From: Pseudooceanicola nanhaiensis
Lineage (GTDB): Bacteria; Pseudomonadota; Alphaproteobacteria; Rhodobacterales; Rhodobacteraceae
DNA length: 64,000 nt
Reading direction: 5' to 3'
Assembly (NCBI RefSeq): GCF_020171315.1
Contig: NZ_JAIUZP010000009.1
Coordinates: forward strand, 124,001 to 188,000
Shown: positions 8,108 through 18,608 of the stretch, in pieces
Layout of the letters: the number at the start of each line of letters is the position of its first letter
How positions within the stretch are numbered: position 1 is the first letter of the stretch
Made by a program: the position numbers and the translations under genes
Notes under the pieces: generated by a model
The model's input: the letters and a program-made list of their open reading frames with translations, nothing else
What the model was told of the DNA's origin: nothing
Database searches by the model: none

Positions 8108-8710
8108 TCAGAGGTCGAGGAAGACCGTCTCGTCCTTGCCCTGAAGGACGATGTTGAAGCGGTAGACGCCGTCGGCCTCCTTCTTGGCGATCAGCGTGTC
8201 GACGCGGGGACGCTGCTCGATCCGCTTCAGCAGGGGATCGTTGCTGTTGTCCTCGTCCTCGAAGTAGATGCGCGTCTGCAGGCCGGTGTTGATCCCGCGG
8301 GCCACGACCCAGACCGAGATATGCGGCGCCTGCATGCCGCCGCCACGCATCGGCACGGGGCCGGGCTTGACGGTGCGCAGGGTGAATTCGCCGGTGGTGC
8401 CATCGGCGGCAAAGCGGCAGAAGCCCGAAACCTTGGGGTCCGCGCCGTCCTGACCGGGGAATTTGCCCGCGGCGTCCGGCTGCCAGCTTTCCATCATGGC
8501 ATCGCGCAGCGCCCAGCCGGTGCCGTCGAAGACCTCGCCCTTGATGGTGATGATCTCACCGGCGCAGCCGTCTTCGATCGGGCTGGTGCCGATCTCTTCC
8601 GCATAGGCCCCGGCATTGCCGGCATGGGTCGGCATGCAGCCGATGTGAACGTAGGGGCCCGCGGTCTGCGACGGGCTTTCCATCAGGCGATCGTTGAGCG
8701 GTTGGACCAT
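8108..8710 (-). CDS. pcaG: Protocatechuate 3,4-dioxygenase alpha subunit
   Basis: 200 residues from MVQPLNDRLMESPSQTAGPYVHIG. It is the non-catalytic partner of PcaH in the Fe(III) intradiol dioxygenase that opens protocatechuate to 3-carboxy-cis,cis-muconate. The family features PSQTAGPYVHIG, DGxGWALRDAMMESWQPDAAG and APHISVWVVARGIN are clear. The ATG at 8710 lies one base after the pcaH stop; a start further upstream at 8737 would overlap pcaH and is not needed. Confidence 0.95.
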   Translation of the reverse strand: MVQPLNDRLMESPSQTAGPYVHIGCMPTHAGNAGAYAEEIGTSPIEDGCAGEIITIKGEVFDGTGWALRDAMMESWQPDAAGKFPGQDGADPKVSGFCRFAADGTTGEFTLRTVKPGPVPMRGGGMQAPHISVWVVARGINTGLQTRIYFEDEDNSNDPLLKRIEQRPRVDTLIAKKEADGVYRFNIVLQGKDETVFLDL

Positions 8711-8711
8711 C

Positions 8712-9452
8712 TCACATACCCTCCAGCTTGTTTTCAAACATGGTCTGGCGACGGCCGCGCAGCACGATGTCGAACTTGTAGGCCAGGAAGTCCATCGGGC
8801 GCGACTTGGCCATATCCAGCGGCGCGACGAGGCTGTCGAGCTGGCTGCGGCTCTTGATCGTGGCCGCGATGGGGCAGAGGTTGATCAGCGGATCACCCTC
8901 GAAATACATCTGGCTGATCAGCCGCTGGCCGAAGCTGTGCCCGAAGATCGAGAAGTGGATGTGCATCGGGCGCCAGTCATTGGCGCGGTTCGGCCAGGGA
9001 TAGGCACCGGGGCGGATCGTCAGGAACTCGTAGTACCCGTTTTCGTCCGTCAGGGTCCGACCGCAGCCGCCGAAGTTCGGATCGAGCGGGGCGAAGTAGG
9101 TGTCCTTCACGTGGCGGTAGCGCCCGCCCGCGTTGGCCTGCCAGATTTCCACGAGCGTATGCGGCACGGGGCGGCCGAATTCATCCAGCACGCGACCGTG
9201 GACGAGGATCCGTTCCCCGACTGCGGGGCTCTCGCCCTTGGTCCAGTTCAGGATCAGGTTGTTGTCCAGCGGCTGGATCTTGTTGTGGCCAAACCGGGGG
9301 CCCGTCTCCTCCGACGGGGTCGATTCCATCGACAGCAGCGCCCATTGCGGCGAGCGCGGCACGGTCGTCTTGTAGTCGGGGTAATAGGCCGGCGGGTGCG
9401 CGTCTCGGTTGCGCGGCACCAGCGGCCCCAGGTCACGGGCGCTGTCAGTCAT
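8712..9452 (-). CDS. pcaH: Protocatechuate 3,4-dioxygenase beta subunit
   Basis: 246 residues from MTDSARDLGPLVPR. Catalytic subunit of the dioxygenase. The Fe(III) ligands of this family are two tyrosines and two histidines. They can be assigned to the Y in GGRYRHVKDTYFAPLDPNFGG, the Y in GAYPWPN and the histidines in RPMHIHFSIFG. The ATG at 9452 overlaps the pcaC stop by 8 bases. The C-terminus MDFLAYKFDIVLRGR matches the family. Confidence 0.96.
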   Translation of the reverse strand: MTDSARDLGPLVPRNRDAHPPAYYPDYKTTVPRSPQWALLSMESTPSEETGPRFGHNKIQPLDNNLILNWTKGESPAVGERILVHGRVLDEFGRPVPHTLVEIWQANAGGRYRHVKDTYFAPLDPNFGGCGRTLTDENGYYEFLTIRPGAYPWPNRANDWRPMHIHFSIFGHSFGQRLISQMYFEGDPLINLCPIAATIKSRSQLDSLVAPLDMAKSRPMDFLAYKFDIVLRGRRQTMFENKLEGM

Positions 9453-9840
9453 CTTGGCTCTCCTCCATTTCAGCGTAGGTGGCTTTGGCAAGTTTCAGGG
9501 CGTGGTTCGCCTTGGGCACGCCGGCATAGATGGCGACGTGCTGGAAGGCTTCCTGCACGTCGCGCTTGCTGGCGCCCGTGCGGGCGGTGGCGCGGATGTG
9601 CATCGGGATTTCCTCGAAGTTGCCGGTCGCGGCCAGCAGGGCCAGCGTGATCATCGAGCGTTCCCGCTGCGAGATCCCGTCAGAGGCCCAGACCGTGCCC
9701 CAGGCGCCCTCGGTGATGAGGGTCTGGAACGGCTCGTCGAATTCGGTCTTGGCGGCTTCGGCGCGGTCGACATGGGCGTCGCCCAGGACCGAGCGGCGCA
9801 CCTCCATGCCACGGTCGAATTTTGCGGTTCTCTCAGACAT
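9445..9840 (-). CDS. pcaC: 4-carboxymuconolactone decarboxylase
   Basis: 131 residues from MSERTAKFDRGMEVRRSVLGDAHVDRA. It decarboxylates 4-carboxymuconolactone to beta-ketoadipate enol-lactone. AhpD-like core with ERSMITLALLAATGNFEEIPMHIRATARTGASKRDVQEAFQHVAIYAGVPKANHA. It is a separate protein here, not fused to PcaD as in some bacteria. The ATG at 9840 overlaps the pcaD stop by 8 bases. Confidence 0.95.
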   Translation of the reverse strand: MSERTAKFDRGMEVRRSVLGDAHVDRAEAAKTEFDEPFQTLITEGAWGTVWASDGISQRERSMITLALLAATGNFEEIPMHIRATARTGASKRDVQEAFQHVAIYAGVPKANHALKLAKATYAEMEESQDD

Positions 9841-10621
9841 GTCCGGTTCCCTTGATGAAGTCGGTGAGGAGGGCGGCATAGGCCTCGGGCTGTTCGGCGC
9901 AGGGCAGGTGGCCTGCCTTGCGGATGACCTCGAAGCGGGAGCCCGGGATCAGGTCGATCGTCTCGCGCACGAGGTCGGCCGGGGTGGAGCCGTCATCGCT
10001 GCCCGCGATGCCGAGGGCCGGCATCCGCAGGCTGGCGGTGGGCGTGTAGAAATCGGTGCCCGCGATGGCGGCGCAGCAGCCGGCATAGCCTTCGGTGGGT
10101 TGCCGGATCAGCATGTTGCGCCAGCCGGTGAATTCCGTGGTCTCGCGGAAGGCGGGGTGGAACCAGCGTTCGAGGATGGCATCCGCCATGGCGGCGATGC
10201 CCTGCTCCTTCACCGTGCCGATGCGCTGTTCCCACATCTCGGCGGTGCCGATCTTGGCGGCGGAGTTCGAGATGACGACGGCGCGGATCAGGTCCGGCCG
10301 CTTCACCGCGAGGCCCTGCGCGATCATCCCCCCGATGGAGAGACCGACGAAGAGCGCGTCCTTCACGCCGAGGTGGTCCATCAGCCGCTCTGCGTCGCGC
10401 ACGAGCGCGCCCATGGAATAGGGGCCATCGGGGCAATCGGTCAGGCCGTGGCCGCGTTTGTCATAGCGGATCAGCCGCAGGCCCGCGGGCAGCAGCGGCA
10501 GCACCGCATCCCAGAGCCGCAGGTCGGTCCCCAGCGAATTGGCAAAGACGACGGGCGCGCCGTTCGGGTCGCCCTCGTCGGTGTAGTGGACCCTGAGCCC
10601 GTCAAGATCGGCGATATTCAT
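9833..10621 (-). CDS. pcaD: 3-oxoadipate enol-lactonase
   Basis: 262 residues from MNIADLDGLRVHYTDEGDP. It hydrolyses beta-ketoadipate enol-lactone to beta-ketoadipate. Alpha/beta hydrolase with oxyanion region FANSLGTDLRLWD, nucleophile elbow GLSIGG, acid in AGSDDGSTP and histidine in KAGHLPCAEQPEAY. First gene of pcaD-C-H-G-hydrolase-B. The ATG at 10621 is preceded by GGAGGAAGG. The 250-base leader carries two inverted repeats and no adjacent pcaQ regulator. Confidence 0.93.
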   Translation of the reverse strand: MNIADLDGLRVHYTDEGDPNGAPVVFANSLGTDLRLWDAVLPLLPAGLRLIRYDKRGHGLTDCPDGPYSMGALVRDAERLMDHLGVKDALFVGLSIGGMIAQGLAVKRPDLIRAVVISNSAAKIGTAEMWEQRIGTVKEQGIAAMADAILERWFHPAFRETTEFTGWRNMLIRQPTEGYAGCCAAIAGTDFYTPTASLRMPALGIAGSDDGSTPADLVRETIDLIPGSRFEVIRKAGHLPCAEQPEAYAALLTDFIKGTGHV

Positions 10622-10746
10622 GCGTGACGTTTCCTTCCTCCGGAGCCGGTGCGGGCCGAGGCCCCGCCGGACCATGCGCGCACAGGATCCCAGCCCGCGG
10701 GCCGGCTGTCAAAGCCTCCGCTCAGCCCGGCCCACGGCCCGGCACG

Positions 10747-10763
10747 CCATGCCAATGGCATGG
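10747..10763. promoter_or_regulatory. Inverted repeat in the pca operon leader
   Basis: CCATGCC-AAT-GGCATGG, perfect 7-bp arms with a 3-base spacer, 126 bases before pcaD. It could be an operator or a leader hairpin. A short frame of 62 codons crosses it, but has no support as a gene. Confidence 0.4.
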
Positions 10764-10824
10764 GGGCTCGCCCCGAAATGCGCATGATGTCCTCCCTGTT
10801 CGCCATGGGAAGGAACCAAAAGTG

Positions 10825-10839
10825 ATTGTCTGTGTCAAT
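10825..10839. promoter_or_regulatory. LysR-type site and possible -35 region upstream of pcaD
   Basis: ATTG-N7-CAAT has the partly symmetric T-N11-A layout used by LysR regulators. PcaQ of alphaproteobacteria is one such regulator. On the minus strand the same bases include TTGACA, a possible -35 element. It lies about 200 bases before pcaD. Assignment to PcaQ is inference. Confidence 0.35.
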
Positions 10840-10877
10840 TAAAATGCGCGTGGCCCGGCGCCGGGCAGCGCCGCCGA

Positions 10878-11868
10878 CTAGCGCCGCAGGAGAAGCCCGG
10901 GCAGTCGCCGCAGCGCGGCACGGCTGAGGTCGGCATACTCGATCTCGCCGCCAAGCAGTTCAAAAGTCAGGCGGCGCAGGCGGCCGGAGGGGCGTTTGAA
11001 CGCGGCGACAATGGCGCTCTGCAACGGCCGGGCATAGACCAGCTTGCGCAGCAGGATGGCCTGCCGCAGGTCGGCGTGCATCGGGCGCAGGGCCAGGCGA
11101 TAGCGCGGCAGCGCGTCGTCGGGATGGTTGTGCCGCAGCGCATCAATGGCCGAGTCGGCCGCCAGCTGGCCGGATTTCATCGCCAGTGCGATTCCCTCGC
11201 CGGTGAAGGGATCGACCAGCCCCGCCGCGTCGCCCGCCAGCAGCACGCGGCCTGCGCCGGGCACGCGGCGGAAGTCACCGGCAGGCAGGAACTGGCCCTT
11301 CACCTTCTCCTCCGCCCCGCGTCCGATCGCGGTGACGTAGTCGGCCATGGCGCGCTTCATCGCAGGGTTGCGGGACAGGATGCCGCCCACCCCGATGGTG
11401 GAACTCACCGCCTTGGGGAAGTGCCAGCCATAGCCGTATCGCACCACGCCGAAGTCGATCCGCACCGGGGCGTCGGGGTTGTCGGCGGTGGCCGGGGCCT
11501 CCACCTCCAGCCCGAAGCCGACGTGACGCCGGTTGAAGGGCTGGCCGAAGAGGGCGCGGGCGACCTCGCTGTTCACGCCATCCGCGCCGATCAGCACCCG
11601 GGCGGTGAGCCTGCGCCCGTCCGCAAGGGTGACGGCAGGGGCCGCCGGGTCGATCCCCGTGACCCTCACCCCGGTGAAATCCTCGGCCCCCGCCTCCAGC
11701 GCGCGGCGGCACATATCCGCATCCAGCGTACGCCGCATGGCGAGGTGGATGGCGGTGGCGGTCGATCAGCGCGACGCGGAGCCCGGCCCGCGCCGCCGTG
11801 AAGGCGGCCGCAGAGCCTGCGGGCCCGGCGCCAAGCACGATTACGTCCCAGAGGGCGGTGTCAGTCAT
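10878..11868 (-). pseudogene. Broken geranylgeranyl-reductase-family FAD oxidoreductase
   Basis: The start at 11868 gives [39 protein letters not shown], a normal FAD-binding Rossmann fold. The frame then loses similarity near 11765. The rest continues in another frame as [26 protein letters not shown], through the FAD-binding motif VLLAGDAAGLVDPFTGEGIALAMKSG, to the stop at 10878. A TGA blocks that second frame just upstream of the junction. Family members have about 55-65 residues between these parts, including a CGGG motif, which are absent. So there is a deletion plus a frame change. The family reduces prenyl groups of chlorophyll or archaeal-type lipids, or other isoprenoids. The product is probably inactive. 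Confidence 0.8.
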
Positions 11869-12754
11869 CGTCCAGCCCAAAGAACCTGTGGATGTCGTCG
11901 AAGAGCGTGGGCGCCGTCACGAAGAGAAGGTGCCCCTGTTCGGGATAGGTATAGAACGCATCTGCCGGGATCTCACCGGCGAAGCGGCGGGCACGTCTGA
12001 GCGGGAAGAGGTTGTCGTCCTCGCCGTGGAACAGGGCGATGCTGGCGCGCTCCAGCTTTGGATCGGGGTGGTAGACCCAGCCCATCAGGCTGCCGGTATG
12101 GGCCAACGTCATCTTGACCGACGGCGTGGTGATATGGCCGCGCTGCTCCTCCGCGAGGGCTTCGCTCTTCTCGGCCAGACCGGGCTGTTCGTAGTGGCGC
12201 CGCCCGTAGAGCAGCGTCCGGTAGTTTTCCAGCCACGCGGCATCCATCGACTGGCCGCCAGACCGGATGAAAGCGCTGGCCACGTCCACCGCGCCCTCTG
12301 CCGCTGCCACCAGCGTGTCGGGGAAGGAGCTGGCCGAGGAGACGAGGGCGACATGCACATCTGCCGTCTCCACCCGCCGCGCGGCTTCCAGCGCCACCGG
12401 CCCGCCGGTCGAGAACCCGATGAGGTAGAGATGCTTGGGCCGGATGCGGTTGACCGCATCGGCGATGTAGGCGCCGGACTCGAGGATATCGACCCGGTGG
12501 TCCAGCGGCAGCCCGTCGAGACCCGGGAACCGGAAGGCGAGGATCGAACTGTCGCGGTCGTCCCAGCCAAGCACCGGGCTGAAGATGTCCACCGTCGCCA
12601 TGGCGCCGGGCACCAGCACGATCAGCTTGTCGACCTCGCTGTGGAGGTTCGGCTCATGAATGATCGGGGAGGTCTCGGCCTCCTGCGGGGGCGGCAGCGA
12701 GGAACAGGCGGCCGTGCCGAGGCTCAGCAGGGCGAGGAGAAGAAAACGGAGCAT
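11861..12754 (-). CDS. Alpha/beta-hydrolase lipoprotein
   Basis: 297 residues from [23 protein letters not shown], a lipoprotein signal with lipobox GTAAC, so probably membrane-anchored in the periplasm. The hydrolase fold has [12 protein letters not shown], the nucleophile elbow [16 protein letters not shown] for the acid and PEQGHLLF for the histidine. The substrate is unknown. The stop overlaps the start of the broken FAD reductase by 8 bases, so the two were once one operon. It faces trxC divergently across 137 bases. Confidence 0.82.
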   Translation of the reverse strand: MLRFLLLALLSLGTAACSSLPPPQEAETSPIIHEPNLHSEVDKLIVLVPGAMATVDIFSPVLGWDDRDSSILAFRFPGLDGLPLDHRVDILESGAYIADAVNRIRPKHLYLIGFSTGGPVALEAARRVETADVHVALVSSASSFPDTLVAAAEGAVDVASAFIRSGGQSMDAAWLENYRTLLYGRRHYEQPGLAEKSEALAEEQRGHITTPSVKMTLAHTGSLMGWVYHPDPKLERASIALFHGEDDNLFPLRRARRFAGEIPADAFYTYPEQGHLLFVTAPTLFDDIHRFFGLDDD

Positions 12755-12891
12755 CCGCCTCTTCTTGACGTCCCGCGGCGCGGCTGTCCAACGTCTTTTC
12801 ACGCCGCGCCTCCGCGAAAGCCGGTGCGGGGGCTTCTCCCGACGCGCTCGCGTACATATATCGGGAAACGAATGTAAATATGGAGGCCGCG

Positions 12892-13323
12892 ATGGCTGGC
12901 AAGAAGATCACGTGCCTTGACTGCGGACAGGTCAACCGCGTGCCTGAGGACAAGCTGATGTCCGCACCCAAATGCGGAACCTGCGGTGCGCCGCTGATCT
13001 CGGACAAGGTGCAGGAGGTGGATTTCGCCACGCTGCAAAAGGCCGCGCGCACCGACGAGGTGCCGCTGGTCGTCGATTTCTGGGCGCCGTGGTGCGGCCC
13101 CTGCCGCATGATGGCGCCGGAGTTTTCCAAGGCGGCGGTGGCGATGAAGGGGCAGGCGCGGCTGGTGAAGCTGAATACGCAGGATCATCCGCAGGCCGGT
13201 CAGGCCTATGGCATCCGCGGTATCCCGACGATGGCTGCCTTCTCCGGTGGCCGCGAGAAGGCCCGCCAGTCCGGCGCGATGCCCGGCGCGCAGATCGTCG
13301 ACTGGGTCAAGCGCGCGCTCTGA
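12892..13323 (+). CDS. trxC: Thioredoxin TrxC (thioredoxin-2) with zinc ribbon
   Basis: 143 residues. The N-terminal zinc ribbon has CLDC and CGTC pairs (residues 8-11 and about 29-32). The thioredoxin domain has the active site FWAPWCGPCRMMAP and the cis-proline GIPT. It reduces disulfides in the cytosol; TrxC proteins are usually induced by oxidative stress. The ATG at 12892 follows GGAGG at a spacing of 5; the earlier in-frame ATG at 12880 overlaps that site, so I do not use it. Confidence 0.93.
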   Translation: MAGKKITCLDCGQVNRVPEDKLMSAPKCGTCGAPLISDKVQEVDFATLQKAARTDEVPLVVDFWAPWCGPCRMMAPEFSKAAVAMKGQARLVKLNTQDHPQAGQAYGIRGIPTMAAFSGGREKARQSGAMPGAQIVDWVKRAL

Positions 13324-13357
13324 GCGGCGCGTCGTCCAATCGACCCCGGATTCGACA

Positions 13358-13379
13358 CCGGGGGCCTGCGGGCCCCCGG
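13358..13379. terminator. Hairpin between convergent trxC and L,D-transpeptidase genes
   Basis: CCGGGGGCC-TGCG-GGCCCCCGG, 9-bp stem, between convergent genes. There is no clear T-run, so it is an imperfect intrinsic terminator. Confidence 0.5.
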
Positions 13380-13403
13380 CGACACCCCTTGCAGGGCGCA
13401 TGA

Positions 13404-13970
13404 TCAGAGCACGGTCACCTTGGTGCCGATCGGCACCTTGTCGTAGAGCGCGCTGACATGTTCGTTCAGCATCCGGAAGCAGCCCGAGGAGGCATTGTGC
13501 CCGATGCTGGAGGGCTGCACCGTGCCGTGGATGCGGATGTAAGTGTCCTTGCCCCCCTCGTAGAGATACATCGCGCGGGCCCCCAGCGGGTTGCCCGGGC
13601 CGCCGGCCATGCGGTCGGTGTTGCCCTTGAACTTGCCATAGCTCGACGGGTTGTTGGCGATCATCTCATCCGTGGGACGCCACGTCGGCCATTCCACCTT
13701 GCGGCGGATCGTGGCGGTGCCGGTCCAGCCGAGACCCGGCTTGGCCACGGCGATCCCGTAGCGGGTGGCGACGCCCGGGGCGGTCACGTGGTAGAGGAAA
13801 TAGGCGCGCGGCAGGATCACGATCTCGCCCGGCTGGTAGGCCGCGTCGAAGGCGACTTCCTGCGGTTGCAGGATCGCGGGAAGCTCGAAGGCGGCCTGAG
13901 CAAAGCCGGGGATCGCGGCCAGACCGGTTGCGGCAGCAGCGGTCGCGAGGAAGGAACGGCGGGTGGTCAT
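13404..13970 (-). CDS. L,D-transpeptidase (YkuD domain)
   Basis: 188 residues. Tat-like signal TTRRSFLATAAAATGLAAIPGFAQA precedes a YkuD domain with catalytic motif IHGTVQPSSIG and SSGCFRM, where the C is the nucleophile. It cross-links peptidoglycan (3-3 links) or attaches proteins to it in the periplasm. It stands alone. An exact EcfG-type promoter motif lies at 14003-14027, 33 bases before the start, which suggests stress control. Confidence 0.92.
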   Translation of the reverse strand: MTTRRSFLATAAAATGLAAIPGFAQAAFELPAILQPQEVAFDAAYQPGEIVILPRAYFLYHVTAPGVATRYGIAVAKPGLGWTGTATIRRKVEWPTWRPTDEMIANNPSSYGKFKGNTDRMAGGPGNPLGARAMYLYEGGKDTYIRIHGTVQPSSIGHNASSGCFRMLNEHVSALYDKVPIGTKVTVL

Positions 13971-14375
13971 GCAAGAATACCCTTCTATGACTTACCTATC
14001 AAAACGCCAGTTTCGCACTGTGGTTCCGATTCGCAATGGAAACCCCCCTGCTTCCCGGTGAAGTGAACTCTCGGGTGTGGCCCTGATGCATGGTTCGCGC
14101 GCCGGGAGAGTGCCTGCGTCACCGCGGTTCACGCCACGGCGTCCTGCGCGGGTCCCTGCAGGGCGGGGGCACTTTGGCGGGCGGGATGCTGCCATGGCCC
14201 CGGGGCACGGCGGGCGCTTGCCGGGGGCGCAGGGGCATTCCGGCGAGGGATCGCCGGTTGGGCTGGCGGCGGCCCGCGTTCCCTTGTGTGACGCTGGGGG
14301 TGGCATAGGTCGGTGGGGACGCCGCAGATGCCCTGCGGTGAAGACCAGACTGAAAGCAGACCGAAAGGAAAAGCT
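13971..14375. other. Intergenic region between divergent genes
   Basis: 405 bases between the L,D-transpeptidase and the DUF4168 gene. It contains the EcfG-like promoter at 14003-14027. I see no credible gene in the rest; the frames present have arginine/proline-rich chance compositions. Confidence 0.5.
14003..14027 (-). promoter_or_regulatory. EcfG-type general-stress promoter of the L,D-transpeptidase
   Basis: The minus strand reads GGAAC, 16 bases, CGTT. The -10 edge is 33 bases before the ATG at 13970, giving a short leader, which is the normal geometry for such promoters. Confidence 0.68.
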
Positions 14376-14813
14376 ATGACCCTTCGCGCAAACGCCCTGA
14401 AAGCCGGTGTCATCCTTGGCCTCGCCGCCACGCCGCTCGCACCGCTCATGGCCCAGAGTGCCGATCCCGCAGCGCCCGCGACCTCCGCGACGCCGCCCGC
14501 CGCGGAAGCCCCGGCGGAGGATTACAGCGATGCGCAGCTCAACACCTTCGTGACCGCCGCGCTGGATGTGAGCGCCGTGCGTCAGGATTACACCCAGCAG
14601 ATCGAGACCGCGACCGACGAGACCGCCCGCGCCGAGCTGGTGGAAGAGGCGAACCAGAAGATGCTGGATGCGATCTCCGCCGTCGAGGGCATGGACCTCG
14701 AGACCTACAACGAGATTGGCGCCGCCGCGCAGGCGGATCAGGAACTGAACACGCGGATCATGGAAATGGCGCAGGCGAAGATGTCTGCCAAGCAGGACTC
14801 GGGCGAGGGCTGA
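14376..14813 (+). CDS. DUF4168 exported protein
   Basis: 145 residues from MTLRANALKAGVILGLAATPLAPLMAQ, a Sec signal peptide cleaved near MAQ-S. A Pro/Ala-rich linker is followed by a helical domain YSDAQLNTFVTAALDVSAVRQDY...EMDLETYNEIGAAAQADQELNTRI typical of DUF4168. The function of the family is not known; it is periplasmic or outer-membrane facing. GAAAGGA precedes the start. It is monocistronic, with a terminator at 14856-14884. Confidence 0.82.
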   Translation: MTLRANALKAGVILGLAATPLAPLMAQSADPAAPATSATPPAAEAPAEDYSDAQLNTFVTAALDVSAVRQDYTQQIETATDETARAELVEEANQKMLDAISAVEGMDLETYNEIGAAAQADQELNTRIMEMAQAKMSAKQDSGEG

Positions 14814-14855
14814 GCGCGTCCTTTGACCCGACGCCCGGACCATTCTGGCCGGGCC

Positions 14856-14884
14856 GCGCCGTCCCCCTCGGGGACGGCGTTTTC
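14856..14884 (+). terminator. Intrinsic terminator after the DUF4168 gene
   Basis: GCCGTCCCC-CTC-GGGGACGGC (14858-14878) followed by GTTTT. Confidence 0.85.
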
Positions 14885-15235
14885 GTGTGCGGGGTGAAGG
14901 GCGCCCCGGTTGGGCGTTTCGGCTGGGCGCGTCCGCTTGCTCTTGGGGGCGATTGTGTCCATCGCCATCGCTGGGGGCGGGGCAGGGGCCTTGGCTGGAT
15001 TTCCCGCCCGGATCAATTCGGGCCAAATACGCCGTCCTCTCGGAATGTCCCGCCCGGCCGAGAGGCCGGGCAGCGCCGACCCGCCCCTCTGGAGCGGCGC
15101 TTCTGCGCCACCCTGCGGGACGGCGCTGCCCTTTGCGATTGCCGGAGGGCGTGAAGGGGGCGCGTCTTGGTGTGCCGGCCACTTGGCAGAGAAGACTCTG
15201 CTCAGCCCTGCACCACCACCCCATCCCCGAAACGA
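14885..15235. other. Gene-free stretch with one hairpin
   Basis: About 350 bases. The only structure I see is CCCGGCC-GAGA-GGCCGGG at 15053-15070. Overlapping frames have no coding features. Confidence 0.4.
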
Positions 15236-15263
15236 AAAACGGCGCCCTCGCGGGCGCCGTTTT
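15236..15263 (-). terminator. Intrinsic terminator after ettA
   Basis: ACGGCGCCC and GGGCGCCGT arms (15239-15247 and 15252-15260) with T-runs on both sides, so it can work in both directions. It lies 33 bases past the ettA stop. Confidence 0.85.
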
Positions 15264-15292
15264 CCTGTTTCTCCCGGCTGCCCGGGTGGCCC

Positions 15293-16948
<1,656 letters not shown>

Positions 16949-17279
16949 GGGAGACTCCCCGACTGGGTGAAAAGGTTCGGGGGTTGATACATAAGGCAGC
17001 GGGCCGGGGCAATCGGGATGGCCTGCGCTGACGTGATATCCGGCGGATATTCGGTGCCGGGCGTGGTCATGGGGTGGTCAGCCTGCGCGCCGCCCGGGCC
17101 GCTGTCGCCCGCGGGACGGTCCGGGCAGGCTCCTGCGCTTGTGAAGAAAGATGAAGCGGACTGCGGGCTTGTGCGGCGCCACGAGGGCGGGGGCCAAGAA
17201 ACCTTCAGGAAAACCTCTCGTTTCAGGAACTGGCGCCCTTCGGCGGCGTTGGGACCGGTATCACGAGAGGAGAGGACAG
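16949..17279. other. Divergent intergenic region ettA / AI-2E permease
   Basis: 331 bases. It holds the EcfG-like motif at 17226-17250 on the plus strand. I see no other clear element or gene. Confidence 0.5.
17226..17250 (+). promoter_or_regulatory. EcfG-type general-stress promoter of the AI-2E permease
   Basis: GGAAC (17226-17230), 16 bases, CGTT (17247-17250). The ATG is 30 bases downstream and is preceded by GGAGAGGA. Confidence 0.68.
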
Positions 17280-18608
17280 ATGGGCCAGCCATCCAACAGC
17301 CACGCCCGTGCGCCCGGTCTCGCTGCCGCGACCGCGGCCACCCAGAGCGCCCCCTCCGATGATCCCGGACAGATGCCACGACAGATGGGCGCCGAGGAGG
17401 GAAGCCATGCGCCCCGGCCGGCGATGACCCGTCCCGCGACCATCGAGGCGCGCACCGGCGGCCTTGGCGACGGGCCCGGTGGCGCGGGCGGACGACCCCC
17501 GGCACCCGCCACGCCGCCTTCGGGCAAGACGATGGCGGACCGGCTCGTGGCGCTCAGCCGGATCGAATACATGCTGGCCGGGCTGCTGATCATCCTCGTG
17601 CTCTGGTCGATCTACGTGGCCAAGGTGGTGATGCTGCCCCTCGTGCTTGGCTTCCTCATCGCGCTGACGCTGGCGCCGCTGGTGCGCTGGATCGCCCGCA
17701 CGGGCATTCCGGAAGGCGTGGTGGCCGTGGGGCTGATCCTCTCCATCGGCGGCGGCATGGCGCTGGGGCTCTACCTCATGTCGGGCCCGGCGGCGGACCT
17801 CGTCGATGCGATGCCCGGCATCCGCTACGAGCTGAACATGAAGCTCGCCGGCCTGACGGAGCAGCTGGAGAGCGTGAAGCAGGCCTCGGAGGAGATCGAG
17901 GCGCTCGCCGGGGGCGAGGACCAGCCGGGGCAGGTGGTGATGGAGGCGCCCTCCATCGTGAACAAGGCCGTTGCCTCGCTGGCCGGTACCGGCACCGCGC
18001 TGATGATCGCGATGATCCTCGCCATGTTCCTGCTCGGCTCGGGCGACATGTTCCGCCGCAAGCTGGTGGAGAGCCTGCCGCGCCTGCAGGACAAGAAGCG
18101 CGCGGTGCGGATTTCCCACGACATCGAGCGCCAGATCAGCCGCTACCTCGGCGCGATCACCGTGATCAACGCCTGCCTCGGGATCGCGATCGGCGGCACG
18201 CTGCATGTTCTGGGGATGCCCTATGCCTATCTCTGGGGCGTGGCCGCCTTCCTGCTGAACTACCTGCCCTACATGGGCGCGATCATCGGTGCGGGGGCCG
18301 TGGGGGCGGTGGCGCTGGTGACCTTCGACACCACCGGCGAGGCGCTGCTGGTGCCGGGGGCCTACCTCGTGCTGACCTCGATCGAGGGCCAGATGATCAC
18401 GCCCTGGCTGGTGGGCCGCCACCTGTCGCTGAATGCGGCGGCGGTCTTCATCGCGGTGATCTTCTGGGCCTGGCTCTGGGGCGTGGCCGGGGCGCTGATG
18501 GCGGTGCCCTTCCTCGTCTTCCTCAAGGTGCTCTGCGACCATGTTCCGGCGCTGAACGTGATCGGCAACTTCCTCAGCGGGCGGGAAGAGGTGCTGGCCG
18601 AGGAGTGA
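17280..18608 (+). CDS. AI-2E family transporter
   Basis: 442 residues from MGQPSNSHARAPG. A disordered Pro/Gly/Ala-rich head of about 85 residues precedes the membrane part: two helices at LAGLLIILVLWSIYVAKVV and LPLVLGFLIALTLAP, another pair, a cytosolic stretch rich in Glu/Gln (about 175-215), and four or more C-terminal helices with NYLPYMGAIIG and EGQMITPWLVGR, the family hallmarks. The family includes autoinducer-2 exporters and Na+/H+ antiporters, so the substrate is open. The start is chosen for the GGAGAGGACAG site. Its 3' end overlaps the convergent SDR gene by 35 bases. Confidence 0.88.
   Translation: MGQPSNSHARAPGLAAATAATQSAPSDDPGQMPRQMGAEEGSHAPRPAMTRPATIEARTGGLGDGPGGAGGRPPAPATPPSGKTMADRLVALSRIEYMLAGLLIILVLWSIYVAKVVMLPLVLGFLIALTLAPLVRWIARTGIPEGVVAVGLILSIGGGMALGLYLMSGPAADLVDAMPGIRYELNMKLAGLTEQLESVKQASEEIEALAGGEDQPGQVVMEAPSIVNKAVASLAGTGTALMIAMILAMFLLGSGDMFRRKLVESLPRLQDKKRAVRISHDIERQISRYLGAITVINACLGIAIGGTLHVLGMPYAYLWGVAAFLLNYLPYMGAIIGAGAVGAVALVTFDTTGEALLVPGAYLVLTSIEGQMITPWLVGRHLSLNAAAVFIAVIFWAWLWGVAGALMAVPFLVFLKVLCDHVPALNVIGNFLSGREEVLAEE

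Noticed and set aside
10618-10806. 62-codon ORF upstream of pcaD
   Set aside because: Composition is like chance translation, the stop lies at the pcaD start, and the region contains inverted repeats better explained as leader DNA.
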